DNA from: Metabacillus litoralis
GTDB taxonomy: Bacteria > Bacillota > Bacilli > Bacillales > Bacillaceae
Direction of reading: 5' to 3'
NCBI RefSeq assembly: GCF_020524045.1
Contig: NZ_JAIVKL010000001.1
Coordinates: 186,001-250,000 of the forward strand
Length of the DNA stretch: 64,000 nt
Shown here one piece after another: positions 44,074-53,700 of the stretch. Each line of letters opens with the position of its first letter. Position 1 is the first letter of the stretch. The notes under the pieces are model-generated. The model searched no databases. It had not been told where the DNA came from and saw nothing but the letters and a program-made list of their open reading frames with translations. The translations under genes were made by a program, and so were the position numbers.

Positions 44074-44565
44074 TTATGTATGAACATTGTTTGATGTATT
44101 AAGTTCATTTTGCACTTTTTGAAACGAACGAAACATAGCTATTCGCCAAGGGACAATCATTCCAAATGCAAGAATCCAAAACATTCCGCTTAACTCCCCG
44201 AAATCAATATGACTACTCAGAAATGATTTCATCACAATACGAATAATCAATAACCCTATTAATATAAAAGCAAATGCTTTAGATCGCTTTAAATAAATCT
44301 TATCCTCCCTAATTTCGAAAGAAGATGTTTTAATTAGAAAAATAGAGAAAAACATTCCAACTAACAAAGCTTCAATAAGTTGATATCCTGTAACTCTAAA
44401 AAATGGATGAATAAACATTAGTGCACCAGTACTCATAAAGATAGGTGGTAGAATTATTTTTTTTGCAGTAGCAGGCTTTTTGGCTGACTTCATCCTAATA
44501 AATAAAACAAACAAAGCCATAAACACCGCAACAATAGATGAAATAACAGTTAGCAAATATATCAA
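44074..44565 (-). CDS. ccdC: CcdC family membrane protein (YneJ)
   Basis: 163 residues with about five membrane segments; matches the CcdC/YneJ family (LRP-linked DUF1453-like) found next to CcdA in Bacillus. Its part in cytochrome c maturation is named by location and is not essential in B. subtilis. TTG start adjoining AAAGGA; a second TTG three codons on would have better spacing. Located in the ccdA-yneI-ccdC order, on the same strand. Confidence 0.85.
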   Translation of the reverse strand: MIYLLTVISSIVAVFMALFVLFIRMKSAKKPATAKKIILPPIFMSTGALMFIHPFFRVTGYQLIEALLVGMFFSIFLIKTSSFEIREDKIYLKRSKAFAFILIGLLIIRIVMKSFLSSHIDFGELSGMFWILAFGMIVPWRIAMFRSFQKVQNELNTSNNVHT

Positions 44566-44645
44566 TCCTTTACTATAGACAGCTAATAGTCTTAGTATAA
44601 ACGAATTTCGTTTAATTACCTATAATATTTTTAGCCTCTGTTAAA

Positions 44646-44828
44646 CTTTGTTGTTGTTTTCCGTTACAGGTATTCGTTTTTCCGGAATAAATGCAATTTA
44701 ATTATAGGAATAATAATGAAAAAGACCACCTACCGCCTTACCTTGTAAGCTACTCACTTGCAGGTTCTCTCTCTAGACACGCTTCTCTAAGCAGTAGTCA
44801 CATGCCTTTCACTCCAATCAACAAAGTG
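44646..44828. repeat. Decayed intergenic repeat, family 3
   Basis: ACTTTGTTGTTGTTTTCCG and TTACAGGTATTCG at one end; CACTCCAATCAACAAAGTGC at the other, forming imperfect inverted ends (ACTTTGTTG). Resembles 42160 and 11597. Confidence 0.7.
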
Positions 44829-44984
44829 CTAAGAATTAACCTTAAGCTAGAACATAGCCTATTTTATAAAACAAGTATATGTTATAGCTCAATATAGATT
44901 TTAGTATTTTGTTTGTTAATTAGAATTGAAAATTTGAGCCTGTCTCGGAAATCAACAAAGTATTTAACATTTCTTAATACAAAT
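44829..44984. other. Intergenic remainder before the yneI terminator
   Basis: AT-rich, no ORF with a ribosome binding site. With the repeat before it this makes a 464-bp gene-free stretch between ccdC and yneI. Confidence 0.35.
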
Positions 44985-45020
44985 ATAAAAAACCATTTAA
45001 GAAAATTACTTAAATGGTTT
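44985..45020 (-). terminator. Terminator of yneI
   Basis: AACCATTTAAG / CTTAAATGGTT stem, 7-base loop, six Ts on the minus strand. Confidence 0.87.
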
Positions 45021-45029
45021 GCTCTATTA

Positions 45030-45389
45030 TTAACCTAGAACACGAGAAATAGCTTCTATAACACGATTTTCATCAAAAGGTTTTACAATAAAATCTTTCG
45101 CACCTGACTCAATCGCTTCCACAACCATTTTTTGTTGGCCCATCGCAGAACACATAATAATTTTCGCATCAGGGTATTGTTTTTTTATTTCTTTTAAAGC
45201 TTCAATACCATTTTGTTCAGGCATCGTGATGTCCATGGTAACTAAATCAGGTTTTTCTTTTACAAATAACTCTATAGCTTGCAAGCCATTTTCTGCCTCT
45301 CCGACGACCTCATGATTCGCCTTTATTAATATATTTGATAAAGTCATTCTCATAAACTTGGCATCATCAACAATTAATATTCTAGCCAC
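45030..45389 (-). CDS. yneI: CheY-like single-domain response regulator (YneI)
   Basis: 119 residues from GTG at 45389 (GAGGAGG upstream), which gives the conserved start MARILIVDDAKFMRMTLSN. Receiver only: acidic pair near 9-10, phosphoacceptor Asp in VTMDITMPEQ near 54, Lys in IVKPFDE near 104. B. subtilis YneI lies in the same place after ccdA. No output domain, so it must act by protein contact; its kinase is unknown. Separate from CheY of the chemotaxis operon. Confidence 0.9.
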   Translation of the reverse strand: MARILIVDDAKFMRMTLSNILIKANHEVVGEAENGLQAIELFVKEKPDLVTMDITMPEQNGIEALKEIKKQYPDAKIIMCSAMGQQKMVVEAIESGAKDFIVKPFDENRVIEAISRVLG

Positions 45390-45592
45390 GCCTAGTTCCT
45401 CCTCAAACATGATAAAGGAAGCCTGATGATATTCAAACTTCTTCTGTGAAGGCGATTGAAATTTGCATATTAAGCATTTTACCTAGCTTAACTAAGCAAT
45501 AACTATCACGCATACTTATATTATAACAAATATATTCACCCGGTATAGTAAATATGGCACAAAATGTTATGACTAATTTTTATATATCAGGA

Positions 45593-46300
45593 CTAAAAAC
45601 CTGTAAAACCACCAAATAAACGGGTTAAGAATATGATAATCGAAGTCATTATATCAAAAAAAAGTAGAATTCCCATTACGATCATAATGTATCCTCCAAC
45701 TTTCATGATTTTCTGATTATGCTTCTTAATCCATCCAAGTTTACCAATAAAGAAAGAAAGTACTAGAAAGGGAACGGCAAATCCTAGAATATATGCAATC
45801 ATATATATCATTGCAGAATTAGGATTTGTAGCAGCCATCCAAATAACGGCTGATAATATGGGGCCTGTACAAGGTGTCCACCCTGCAGAAAAAGCCATTC
45901 CTATTAATAATGATCCCAGATATCCTGCCGGACGATTTTTAAATTCAAATCGGCGTTCCTTCATTAAAAAACTTGGTGTAAAAACCCCAACTATCATTAA
46001 ACCAAAAACAACAATTAAAATAGCACCTATTTGTCTTATGAGGTCTTGATAATTTTGAAAAACCTCACCAACGATAGATGTTCCAAAACCTAGTGCAATA
46101 AAAATCATAGAAAAACCTAATAAGAAAAAGATCGTATGAAGTAAGCTTCTTCTTTGTAACAAAGCATTTTCTGATTTTAATTCAGTTACAGAAACTCCCG
46201 TAATATATGATAAAAAAGCAGGATAGAGTGGTAAGCAACACGGAGAAATAAAAGATAAAAATCCTGCTCCGAAAGCTAAAAATATATTCACATCAGACAT
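45593..46300 (-). CDS. ccdA: Cytochrome c biogenesis protein CcdA
   Basis: 235 residues with six membrane helices; RBS AGGAGGAGTACT. Transfers electrons across the membrane to thiol-disulfide proteins for haem ligation and, in sporulation, to StoA. The two redox cysteines are visible: one in [12 protein letters not shown] (TM1) and one in [12 protein letters not shown] (TM4). Followed by yneI and ccdC as in B. subtilis. Confidence 0.95.
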   Translation of the reverse strand: MSDVNIFLAFGAGFLSFISPCCLPLYPAFLSYITGVSVTELKSENALLQRRSLLHTIFFLLGFSMIFIALGFGTSIVGEVFQNYQDLIRQIGAILIVVFGLMIVGVFTPSFLMKERRFEFKNRPAGYLGSLLIGMAFSAGWTPCTGPILSAVIWMAATNPNSAMIYMIAYILGFAVPFLVLSFFIGKLGWIKKHNQKIMKVGGYIMIVMGILLFFDIMTSIIIFLTRLFGGFTGF

Positions 46301-46539
46301 AGTACTCCTCCTATAGAGAATGTCTTCTCTATTCTAGCAAATTTATTAATTGTTGAATAAGTATCAAGTTATGACATTTTTATGTCATTTCCATAACATC
46401 TTATAAATATTCCTTTTCATTCCCACTTATATGGCATTATAATAGATTCATTGCTGTTACATTATCTTCCTTTGTATTTATTCCAAATAAAGGGTATAAT
46501 TAGTATGTAACAAATTATTAATAGAAAGGACAAGTTCTC

Positions 46540-46722
46540 GTGTCTAAACAAGAATTACTCCAAATAATTGAAAAGAAACGAGCAGAGCTAATTGACATTG
46601 TCCTAAAAAATGGGCTAAATTCAACTGTATCTTTAAAATATAGCCAAGAACTCGATAAACTATTAACACAATATATTAAAGACGATCATAATTTGACAAA
46701 GAACAAACGGGTTTGTTCCTAA
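46540..46722 (+). CDS. Spo0E-family aspartyl-phosphate phosphatase (YnzD-like)
   Basis: 60 residues from GTG at 46540 (AGAAAGGA upstream). Two-helix protein with the family motif SQELDKLL near 35-42. Such proteins dephosphorylate Spo0A~P and delay sporulation; YnzD is one, and in B. subtilis it lies between yneF and ccdA, as here. Divergent from ccdA. A terminator follows within 30 bp. Confidence 0.85.
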   Translation: MSKQELLQIIEKKRAELIDIVLKNGLNSTVSLKYSQELDKLLTQYIKDDHNLTKNKRVCS

Positions 46723-46727
46723 AAAGT

Positions 46728-46756
46728 AAAAGCACGCCACTTATCGCGTGCTTTTA
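46728..46756 (+). terminator. Terminator of the Spo0E-like gene
   Basis: AAAAGCACGC / GCGTGCTTTT with a short loop; T run within the right arm. Overlapping GAACAAAC/GTTTGTTC (46701-46718) adds a second hairpin around the stop codon. Confidence 0.85.
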
Positions 46757-46812
46757 TTACATTTATTTTTCATATTGATATAGTGTATAAACACTTAAGT
46801 ATATCAAAAAAT

Positions 46813-46837
46813 AAAAGCCCGAAAACCGGGACTTTAT
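46813..46837 (-). terminator. Terminator of yneF
   Basis: CCCG / CGGG stem extended by AAAG/CTTT with a bulge; on the minus strand it ends GGGCTTTTATTTTTT. It overlaps the yneF stop. Confidence 0.7.
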
Positions 46838-47052
46838 TTCATTTGACCATTCATAGATTTCAACATTTGATTGATCTTCTTTTGAGATGGCTTCATACCC
46901 ATTTGCATCATCATCATTTTTAACATTTGTTCATTAATTGGTGGATTTTTCTTTAGATAAGTCATCATATATTTACGCGCGATGAAAAATCCTAGTGCAA
47001 CTCCAGCAAGTAATGCTAGGATGCCTACTAGAATAACAACCCATAATTCCAT
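46834..47052 (-). CDS. yneF: UPF0154 protein YneF
   Basis: 72 residues: one N-terminal membrane helix (3-23), then a basic, methionine-rich tail ([21 protein letters not shown]). Length and pattern match YneF (UPF0154) of B. subtilis, in the conserved position after sirA. Function unknown. RBS GGAGGAAATA. Confidence 0.92.
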   Translation of the reverse strand: MELWVVILVGILALLAGVALGFFIARKYMMTYLKKNPPINEQMLKMMMMQMGMKPSQKKINQMLKSMNGQMK

Positions 47053-47137
47053 TATATTTCCTCCTTCGTGTTGTCTATATTACAGTGTACTAAACCCTAT
47101 GACATTATACAACATTTGCATGATAATTTCCTCATTT

Positions 47138-47587
47138 TTATACAAAATTTCTTTCTTTAATAGGATTTAACCACCCATATCTTTCTCCTTGTAAATCCAT
47201 TGCTAAAAAACAAGGGTCAAACTTTCTTAATACTTCAAAGAAAATAGTTTCAGCCTCATAACTTCCATCAGAAGAAAGCTCCAAGTGTGTATCCTTAACA
47301 ATTAATGTCGCATTACCTCTATTTCCTTTAATATCTATTTTATGTATATGGTGCAACTTCTGATAGTCTTGCTTATGTGATAAATGTGTACTAAGTAATT
47401 GATGAATAAATAATGTTGGTATTGGTTTAGTAATATAATTCACTTGTTTCTCAAGTGTGTCTATATGATGGGATCGAACTGTTGCCCAGTGAAAGTCCTG
47501 AAACAGATGATAGATCTTTGATTCACGACCAAAGTAGTGACTTGCAAACTCTTCTTCTATTAAATAAATATAATAGTGCCTCACCAT
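47138..47587 (-). CDS. sirA: Sporulation inhibitor of replication SirA
   Basis: 149 residues from ATG at 47587 (GAGGTGAGTG upstream), which matches the 148-residue B. subtilis protein; the ORF could extend to 47698 but that part has no similarity. SirA, made under Spo0A~P, binds domain I of DnaA and blocks new replication rounds in sporulating cells. Recognised segments: HYYIYLIEEEFASHYFGRES at the start and the C-terminal YEAETIFFEVLRKFDPCFLA and YGWLNPIKERNFV. Located between ynzC and yneF as expected, but tkt, which lies there in B. subtilis, is absent. Confidence 0.93.
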   Translation of the reverse strand: MVRHYYIYLIEEEFASHYFGRESKIYHLFQDFHWATVRSHHIDTLEKQVNYITKPIPTLFIHQLLSTHLSHKQDYQKLHHIHKIDIKGNRGNATLIVKDTHLELSSDGSYEAETIFFEVLRKFDPCFLAMDLQGERYGWLNPIKERNFV

Positions 47588-47792
47588 TTCACTCACCTCA
47601 TCCATTCTATTTATTTCATTATAAAAGATAGACAAAGAAATAATTGTCTTAAGGCGGAGAAAGAAGCCACTAGTTTTGTCGAAATAATAAGATATCAAAT
47701 GAATATAAAAAACCGTAAAATATATAATTAAAGATCATAAGAAAACTATTCCAATATTAGATATTCAACAGCATTTAATAAATGTAATTGAA

Positions 47793-48142
47793 GAGGCTGG
47801 GACATAATTAAAGAAGTCTTACAAAAATAAGAATAAATTTAAATTCAGTTAAGCTGAAAGAAACAAGTTCGTTCCATTGCGCTGCAGACACTCCATTCGC
47901 CGGGGAGGAAGCTGAGCCTCCTCGGCATGCCTGCGGCGTCTCAGCCTTTCCTCAATTCCCGTAGGAGTCGAGTGTCTTCCGCTCTATTCCACTAGTTCTT
48001 ATAATTAGTATGCAAAATCAAAATCAAAAAATATCTATTGAAGACAGCAAATAAAAACCCGAACTATTAGGTGAATGATTAATTGATTCATCACCTAATA
48101 ATTCGGGTTTATCACTAGCTTTAATACTTTTGTTCCAGCTTC
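47793..48142. repeat. ~350-bp intergenic repeat, family 1, copy 2
   Basis: Inverted with respect to the copy at 22904. Ends GAGGCTGGGACATAA and (minus strand) GAAGCTGGAACAA. Shared blocks include GTTCGTTCCATTGCGCTGCA, GGAAGCTGAGCCTCCTCGG, TTCCACTAGTTCTTA and the terminator-like hairpin CCCGAACTATTAGGTGA / TCACCTAATAATTCGGG. It fills the gap between sirA and ynzC. Confidence 0.85.
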
Positions 48143-48184
48143 TTCACTATTAATAGAATTTTCAAGGAAAAGTATATCCCCTTT

Positions 48185-48418
48185 TTAATGTAAATTTTGA
48201 TTCCTCTCGTTCTTTAATTTCTGAGGAGTCACATCATTTCCATTTGGATCAACAACTGTTACACCCTTTAAGGTATTTTTCATAGAAGAACGGAATACTT
48301 GTAAATATTCTTCTCGAAGTGATTGTTGTTCTAGTTTCTCTTCAGTCGAAAGACCACTTGCTTTCGCCTTTTTTGACAACTGATTTATACGATCAATTTT
48401 AGTTTTAGGTAACATCAT
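48185..48418 (-). CDS. ynzC: UPF0291 protein YnzC
   Basis: 77 residues, matching the family (about 77): two-helix hairpin KIDRINQLSKKAKASGLS then EKLEQQSLREEYLQVFRSSM, and a C-terminal VDPNGNDVTPQKLKNE. In B. subtilis it belongs to the SOS-induced yneA-yneB-ynzC operon. RBS GAAGGGAG. Function unknown. Confidence 0.92.
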   Translation of the reverse strand: MMLPKTKIDRINQLSKKAKASGLSTEEKLEQQSLREEYLQVFRSSMKNTLKGVTVVDPNGNDVTPQKLKNERNQNLH

Positions 48419-48587
48419 TATTTTCTCCCTTCTTTAAGTGCACAAAGAGTTAAATTGAATCATACACCTCTTGAGCTTATTAAAGTAGCTTATAACAGTA
48501 ATATACAAGTCATAATACTAAATGAAGAAAAAAAAAACAACTATAATTGATTTTTATAGCACAGCCTAGCACTTGTAATTAACTATA

Positions 48588-49253
<666 letters not shown>

Positions 49254-49293
49254 TCACCTCTTCAGTTTAACCTATCCAATTATCTAATTATTC

Positions 49294-49605
49294 TTATTCA
49301 CTCGCAATTTGTTCTATTTGATAAATATCATTTTTTTCAATTGGTACAACTACTAAGTCTCCTGGCTTAATGAGTGATGAGTGAATATTATTCTTTTCTT
49401 GAACCCATTTCACAAAATCTTGTTGAGAAATCTCTGTTTTCCTCTGAAATTGGTCTGCGATACTCCATAAACTATCTCCTTCTTTAATTTTTACTTGGTG
49501 ATAGTTATCTAGATTATTTGAATTTCCATTGTATGAAATAATAATTGTAATTGCTAATATTGATAAAATAAAAGTAATGATGTAAGAAATCGATAATTTA
49601 TTCAT
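49294..49605 (-). CDS. yneA: Cell-division suppressor YneA
   Basis: 103 residues from ATG at 49605 (GAGGTGATTATA upstream; the GTG 9 bp earlier lies in that site). N-terminal membrane helix (about 4-26) and a LysM domain (VKIKEGDSLWSIADQF to VVVPIEK). Made in the SOS response, it delays septation until cleared by proteolysis. Divergent from lexA with LexA boxes between; first gene of yneA-yneB-ynzC. Confidence 0.93.
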   Translation of the reverse strand: MNKLSISYIITFILSILAITIIISYNGNSNNLDNYHQVKIKEGDSLWSIADQFQRKTEISQQDFVKWVQEKNNIHSSLIKPGDLVVVPIEKNDIYQIEQIASE

Positions 49606-49619
49606 TATAATCACCTCAT

Positions 49620-49633
49620 AGAATATTTGTTCG
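49620..49633. promoter_or_regulatory. LexA box 1 (yneA side)
   Basis: AGAATATTTGTTCG, one mismatch in GAAC-N4-GTTC (GAAT). It lies 15 bp upstream of the yneA start. Confidence 0.65.
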
Positions 49634-49656
49634 TATTTGATATTTTTAGTATAATA

Positions 49657-49670
49657 GGAACAAATGTTCC
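49657..49670. promoter_or_regulatory. LexA box 2
   Basis: GGAACAAATGTTCC, a perfect palindrome with GAAC-N4-GTTC core, mid-way in the yneA-lexA intergenic region. Confidence 0.85.
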
Positions 49671-49685
49671 AGTCAAGTATTTTCT

Positions 49686-49699
49686 CGAACTTATGTTTG
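49686..49699. promoter_or_regulatory. LexA box 3 (lexA side)
   Basis: CGAACTTATGTTTG, matching the Bacillus box CGAACRNRYGTTYC in the core with one change. Upstream of lexA. Confidence 0.8.
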
Positions 49700-49761
49700 T
49701 ATTAAAAGGTAAATGATGCTATAATACACATATATTACATGAATCCGAGGTGTCACAAAGG

Positions 49762-50382
49762 ATGACGAAACTATCAAAAAGACAACAAGATATATTAAGT
49801 TTTATTAAAGATGAAGTACAAAAGAAAGGTTATCCACCTTCCGTTCGTGAGATTGGTGAAGCAGTTGGACTAGCATCTAGTTCTACAGTTCATGGCCATT
49901 TAGCTAGATTAGAATCAAAAGGGCTAATTAGAAGAGACCCAACAAAACCTCGTGCAATAGAAATACTAGAAGAAGAGAAACATCATATTCCTAAAAGCAA
50001 TGTCATTAATGTACCTGTAATCGGAAAAGTAACTGCAGGATTACCAATTACTGCAATTGAAAATGTTGAAGAATATTTTCCTCTTCCAGACAGATATGTA
50101 ACAGAAGAAGAACATATTTTTATGCTTGAAATTATGGGTGAAAGTATGATTGAGGCTGGAATTTTAGATGGAGACTTAGTTATTGTTAAACAACAACAAA
50201 CAGCAAACAATGGAGATATTGTTGTTGCGATGACAGAAGATGACGAAGCAACCTGTAAAAGATTCTTCAAAGAAAAAGATTTTATTCGTCTTCAACCCGA
50301 GAATTCCACGATGGAACCTATTATTCTACGTAATGTGAGTATACTAGGAAAAGTTATTGGGGTTTATCGTTCAATCCACTAA
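49762..50382 (+). CDS. lexA: SOS repressor LexA
   Basis: 206 residues from ATG at 49762; a GTG 12 bp earlier falls within the GAGGTG site. Winged helix ([20 protein letters not shown]) followed by the self-cleaving protease domain: cleavage site Ala92-Gly93 in VTAGLP, catalytic Ser128 in MGESMIE and Lys166 in ATCKRF, all intact by my count. It represses SOS genes, including yneA and itself through the boxes above. Terminator follows. Confidence 0.97.
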   Translation: MTKLSKRQQDILSFIKDEVQKKGYPPSVREIGEAVGLASSSTVHGHLARLESKGLIRRDPTKPRAIEILEEEKHHIPKSNVINVPVIGKVTAGLPITAIENVEEYFPLPDRYVTEEEHIFMLEIMGESMIEAGILDGDLVIVKQQQTANNGDIVVAMTEDDEATCKRFFKEKDFIRLQPENSTMEPIILRNVSILGKVIGVYRSIH

Positions 50383-50412
50383 AAGTCTACTATTATTGTA
50401 GGCTTTTTTTGA
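50382..50412 (+). terminator. Terminator of lexA
   Basis: AAAAGTCTAC / GTAGGCTTTT stem with one mismatch, then seven Ts. Confidence 0.85.
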
Positions 50413-50485
50413 ACAATTTCTTTCTCATGGGATATATTGATTGACCACTCAAATAAAAAAAACGCTAAGACTTTACATAACCTAA

Positions 50486-50518
50486 TAAAAAAACCTCTCA
50501 AAAATGAGAGGTTTTTTA
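50486..50518 (-). terminator. Terminator of glnA
   Basis: AAAAAACCTCTCA / TGAGAGGTTTTTT perfect stem with a 4-base loop, immediately after the glnA stop. Confidence 0.95.
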
Positions 50519-50524
50519 ATTGAA

Positions 50525-51859
50525 TTAATACATTGACAAGTATTGTTCTCTTTCCCATGGGTGAACTTGAGTACGGAACATATCCCACTCGATCTCTTTA
50601 GCTTCAATGAAATGTTCAAATAAATGTTCGCCTAAAGCGTTTTTCATTGTGCTATCACCTTTTAATAAATCTAACGCCTGAGCAAGTGTTGCTGGTAGAT
50701 CAACAATTCCATTCTCAACACGTTCTTCTTTAGACATTACATAAATGTTACGATCTATTGGTTTTGGTGCTTCTAAGTTATTTTTAATTCCATCAAGACC
50801 AGCTGCTAAAAGAACACTCATTGCTAAGTACGGGTTTGCTGCAGGATCAACACTACGTACTTCAACACGAGTACTTAAACCACGAGATGCCGGAATACGA
50901 ATAAGTGGACTTCTGTTTTGTGCAGACCAAGCAACATAACATGGTGCTTCATAGCCTGGTACTAAACGTTTGTATGAGTTTACTGTTGGGTTTGTAACTG
51001 CTGTAAATGCTGGTGCATGCTTAATAATACCTGCAATAAATTGTCTAGCCGTATCACTTAATTGAAGATCAGCATTTGTATCTAAGAATGCATTTTCACC
51101 TTTACGGAATAAAGATAAGTTCATATGCATACCTGATCCATTAACACCAAATAATGGTTTTGGCATGAATGTCGCATGTAAACCATGTTTACGAGCAATT
51201 GTTTTAACAACTAGTTTGAATGTTTGGATATCATCACAAGCTCTAATCGCTCCAGCATATTTAAAATCAATTTCATGCTGACCTGGTGCAACTTCGTGAT
51301 GAGATGCTTCAATTTCAAAGCCCATTTCTTCTAGTTCTAAAACGATATCACGACGACAGTTTTCTCCTAAATCAGTAGGTGCTAAATCGAAATAACCACC
51401 ATTATCGTTTAGTTCTAATGTAGGTTCGCCTTTTTCATCTAATTTGAATAAGAAGAATTCTGGCTCAGGTCCTAAGTTGAAATCAGTGAATCCTAATTCT
51501 TCCATTTCAGCTAAAAGACGACGTAAATTATTACGTGGATCTCCAGCAAAAGGAGTACCATCTGGGTTATAGATATCACAAATGAAACGTGCTACTTTAC
51601 CTTTCTCAGCAGTCCAAGGGAAAATAACAAATGTGTTTATGTCTGGATATAAGTACATATCCGATTCTTCGATACGTACAAAACCTTCGATTGAAGACCC
51701 ATCAAACATCATTTTGTTGTCTAACGCTTTATCTAGCTGACTAACTGGGATTTCAACGTTTTTTATTGTACCAAGAATATCTGTGAATTGTAGTCGAATG
51801 TATTTTACGTTGTTTTCTTTTACTAAGCTTACAATATCTTCTCTTGAATATTTAGCCAT
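50525..51859 (-). CDS. glnA: Glutamine synthetase, type I
   Basis: 444 residues, normal length. ATP-dependent synthesis of glutamine from glutamate and ammonia; dodecameric, cytosolic. Signatures: [33 protein letters not shown] and the C-terminal [17 protein letters not shown]. No adenylylation Tyr motif as in Gram-negatives; in Bacillus it is controlled by feedback and it binds GlnR and TnrA. Second gene of glnRA, 58 bp after glnR. Confidence 0.98.
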   Translation of the reverse strand: MAKYSREDIVSLVKENNVKYIRLQFTDILGTIKNVEIPVSQLDKALDNKMMFDGSSIEGFVRIEESDMYLYPDINTFVIFPWTAEKGKVARFICDIYNPDGTPFAGDPRNNLRRLLAEMEELGFTDFNLGPEPEFFLFKLDEKGEPTLELNDNGGYFDLAPTDLGENCRRDIVLELEEMGFEIEASHHEVAPGQHEIDFKYAGAIRACDDIQTFKLVVKTIARKHGLHATFMPKPLFGVNGSGMHMNLSLFRKGENAFLDTNADLQLSDTARQFIAGIIKHAPAFTAVTNPTVNSYKRLVPGYEAPCYVAWSAQNRSPLIRIPASRGLSTRVEVRSVDPAANPYLAMSVLLAAGLDGIKNNLEAPKPIDRNIYVMSKEERVENGIVDLPATLAQALDLLKGDSTMKNALGEHLFEHFIEAKEIEWDMFRTQVHPWEREQYLSMY

Positions 51860-51917
51860 TGTAAATCTCCTCTCCTAATCAGGTGAAAATTTTTATTTTA
51901 ATTTAAATTACTCAAAA

Positions 51918-52322
51918 TTAATGGAAAAACCTTGACATATCACCTTGTCTTAATGTCGGACGATTGAAGCGTCCGGCCTGCATGAGTTCAGACTTTAATA
52001 GTTTACGCAATTCAGCGTCACTTAAGTCAGGCTTTTCAACAGTTTTAGGTTCTTCATGTTTTCCTTCTGCATTTGTGTGTTCTGCACGTGAAAAAATTTG
52101 TTTAATACCTGCTAGATTCACACCTTGTTCAATTAGAGATCTAATCTCTAGTAACTTATCAACATCGTTAAAGGAGAAAAGTCTTCTATTACTTTCTGTT
52201 CTTGCTGGAAAAATCAATTCATTTTCTTCATAGTATCGAATTTGTCTAGCAGATAAATCTGTGAGCTGCATAACAATTCCAATTGGGAATAAATGCATTG
52301 AGCGGCGAATATTATCACTCAT
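51918..52322 (-). CDS. glnR: MerR-family nitrogen regulator GlnR
   Basis: 134 residues. MerR-type helix-turn-helix ([20 protein letters not shown], core [11 protein letters not shown]) and a C-terminal tail ([19 protein letters not shown]) that senses feedback-inhibited glutamine synthetase. Represses its own operon in nitrogen excess. Promoter and two operators are visible upstream. RBS AAAGGAGCAAAT. Confidence 0.96.
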   Translation of the reverse strand: MSDNIRRSMHLFPIGIVMQLTDLSARQIRYYEENELIFPARTESNRRLFSFNDVDKLLEIRSLIEQGVNLAGIKQIFSRAEHTNAEGKHEEPKTVEKPDLSDAELRKLLKSELMQAGRFNRPTLRQGDMSRFFH

Positions 52323-52352
52323 TTTATTTGCTCCTTTTGTTTAACTAATTTC

Positions 52353-52381
52353 ATTATATATAATGTCACATTATATGTCAA
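52353..52381 (-). promoter_or_regulatory. Sigma-A promoter of glnRA
   Basis: On the minus strand TTGACA (52381-52376), 17-bp spacer, TATAAT (52358-52353): a full consensus promoter. Confidence 0.93.
52364..52380. promoter_or_regulatory. GlnR operator 2, overlapping the promoter
   Basis: Minus-strand TGACATATAATGTGACA overlaps -35 and spacer and closely follows the known B. subtilis glnRA site 2 pattern. Bound GlnR would block RNA polymerase. Confidence 0.85.
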
Positions 52382-52386
52382 CAACA

Positions 52387-52403
52387 TGTTAGGAATAATA
52401 ACA
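52387..52403. promoter_or_regulatory. GlnR operator 1
   Basis: Minus-strand TGTTATTATTCCTAACA matches TGTNAN7TNACA exactly, 6 bp upstream of the second site. Confidence 0.9.
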
Positions 52404-52425
52404 TTAAAAGGACAAGTATTTATTC

Positions 52426-53700
52426 CTAGTGTTCTAGTGAAACGAATCCTTTTTTAATCAATGAATCTATTGCAAGACATACCGCAATTTTCACATGTGC
52501 ATAGGTGAGCCCACCTTGTACATATGCGATATAAGGTGACCTTAGTGGCCCATCAGCAGAAAGCTCAATACTTGCTCCCTGAATGAATGTACCCGCAGCC
52601 ATAATCACATCATCTTCATAACCAGGCATATAGTTAGGATATGGTGTTACATGTGAATTGATTGGTGAAGCATATTGGATTGCTTGACAAAAAGCTATCA
52701 TTGTTTTTGGTTCATTAAACTGAACAGATTGAATAAGATCTGTTCTCACACTATCCCATTTAGGTGAAGTTTGCATTCCTAGTTCTTCAAGAAATGCTGA
52801 AGTAAATACTGCTCCTTTTAATGCTTCACCTACTACGTGTGGTGCTAAGAAGAATCCCTGGTACATTTCTTGCAAACTATATAAAGAAGCTCCTGCCTCT
52901 GATCCAATACCTGGTGATGTCATTCGATAAGAGCATGCTTCAACTAATTTCTTTTTACCTACTATGTAACCACCAGTCTTGGCAAGGCCACCACCTGGAT
53001 TCTTAATTAAAGAACCAGCTATTAAATCAGCACCAATATGACAAGGCTCTTGATCCTCAACAAATTCACCATAACAATTATCTACAAAAACAACAACGTC
53101 CTTTTTTAATGATCTTACATAATTAATCATTTCATGAATTTCTTCTATTGTAAAGGAAGGTCTATTTGCATAGCCCTTGGAACGCTGAATTCCAATCATT
53201 TTTGTTTTTGAACTTATCGCCTTTTTAACTGCATCAAAATCTACGGAACCTTTTTCAGTTAACTCCACTGTCTTATAATCGATATTAAATTCTTTTAATG
53301 ATCCTATTCCATTTCCTCTTATCCCTACAATTTCTTCAAGAGTGTCATATGGTTTTCCAGTTATATAAAGAAGCTCATCTCCTGGTCTTAAAACACCAAA
53401 CAAAGCTATTGAAATAGCATGTGTACCAGATATAATTTGCGGGCGAACTAATCCTGACTCGCCTCCAAAAACATCTGCATATAGTTCCTCCAATGTGTCT
53501 CTACCAATATCGTCATAACCATAACCTGTTGTAGGAATAAAATGAGAGTCACTCACACGATGCTTTTGAAAGCTTTGTAATACTCTAAATTGGTTAAATT
53601 CACTTCGTTTATTGATTTCATCATGAATTCCACTTATTCTTTTTTCAATCTTTGTAACAAGAGGTGCAAGCTGAGCACCATATTTTAAGTAATTAAACAT
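52426..53700 (-). CDS. ynbB: PLP-dependent aminotransferase-fold protein YnbB
   Basis: 424 residues from ATG at 53700 (GAGAGGGAAAAG upstream); it overlaps hflX by 8 bp. Member of the methionine gamma-lyase-like (aluminium resistance) family of PLP enzymes. Seen: [40 protein letters not shown] (PLP-binding Asp) and [16 protein letters not shown] with the Schiff-base Lys. Sits between hflX and glnR as in B. subtilis. True substrate not established. Confidence 0.9.
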   Translation of the reverse strand: MFNYLKYGAQLAPLVTKIEKRISGIHDEINKRSEFNQFRVLQSFQKHRVSDSHFIPTTGYGYDDIGRDTLEELYADVFGGESGLVRPQIISGTHAISIALFGVLRPGDELLYITGKPYDTLEEIVGIRGNGIGSLKEFNIDYKTVELTEKGSVDFDAVKKAISSKTKMIGIQRSKGYANRPSFTIEEIHEMINYVRSLKKDVVVFVDNCYGEFVEDQEPCHIGADLIAGSLIKNPGGGLAKTGGYIVGKKKLVEACSYRMTSPGIGSEAGASLYSLQEMYQGFFLAPHVVGEALKGAVFTSAFLEELGMQTSPKWDSVRTDLIQSVQFNEPKTMIAFCQAIQYASPINSHVTPYPNYMPGYEDDVIMAAGTFIQGASIELSADGPLRSPYIAYVQGGLTYAHVKIAVCLAIDSLIKKGFVSLEH

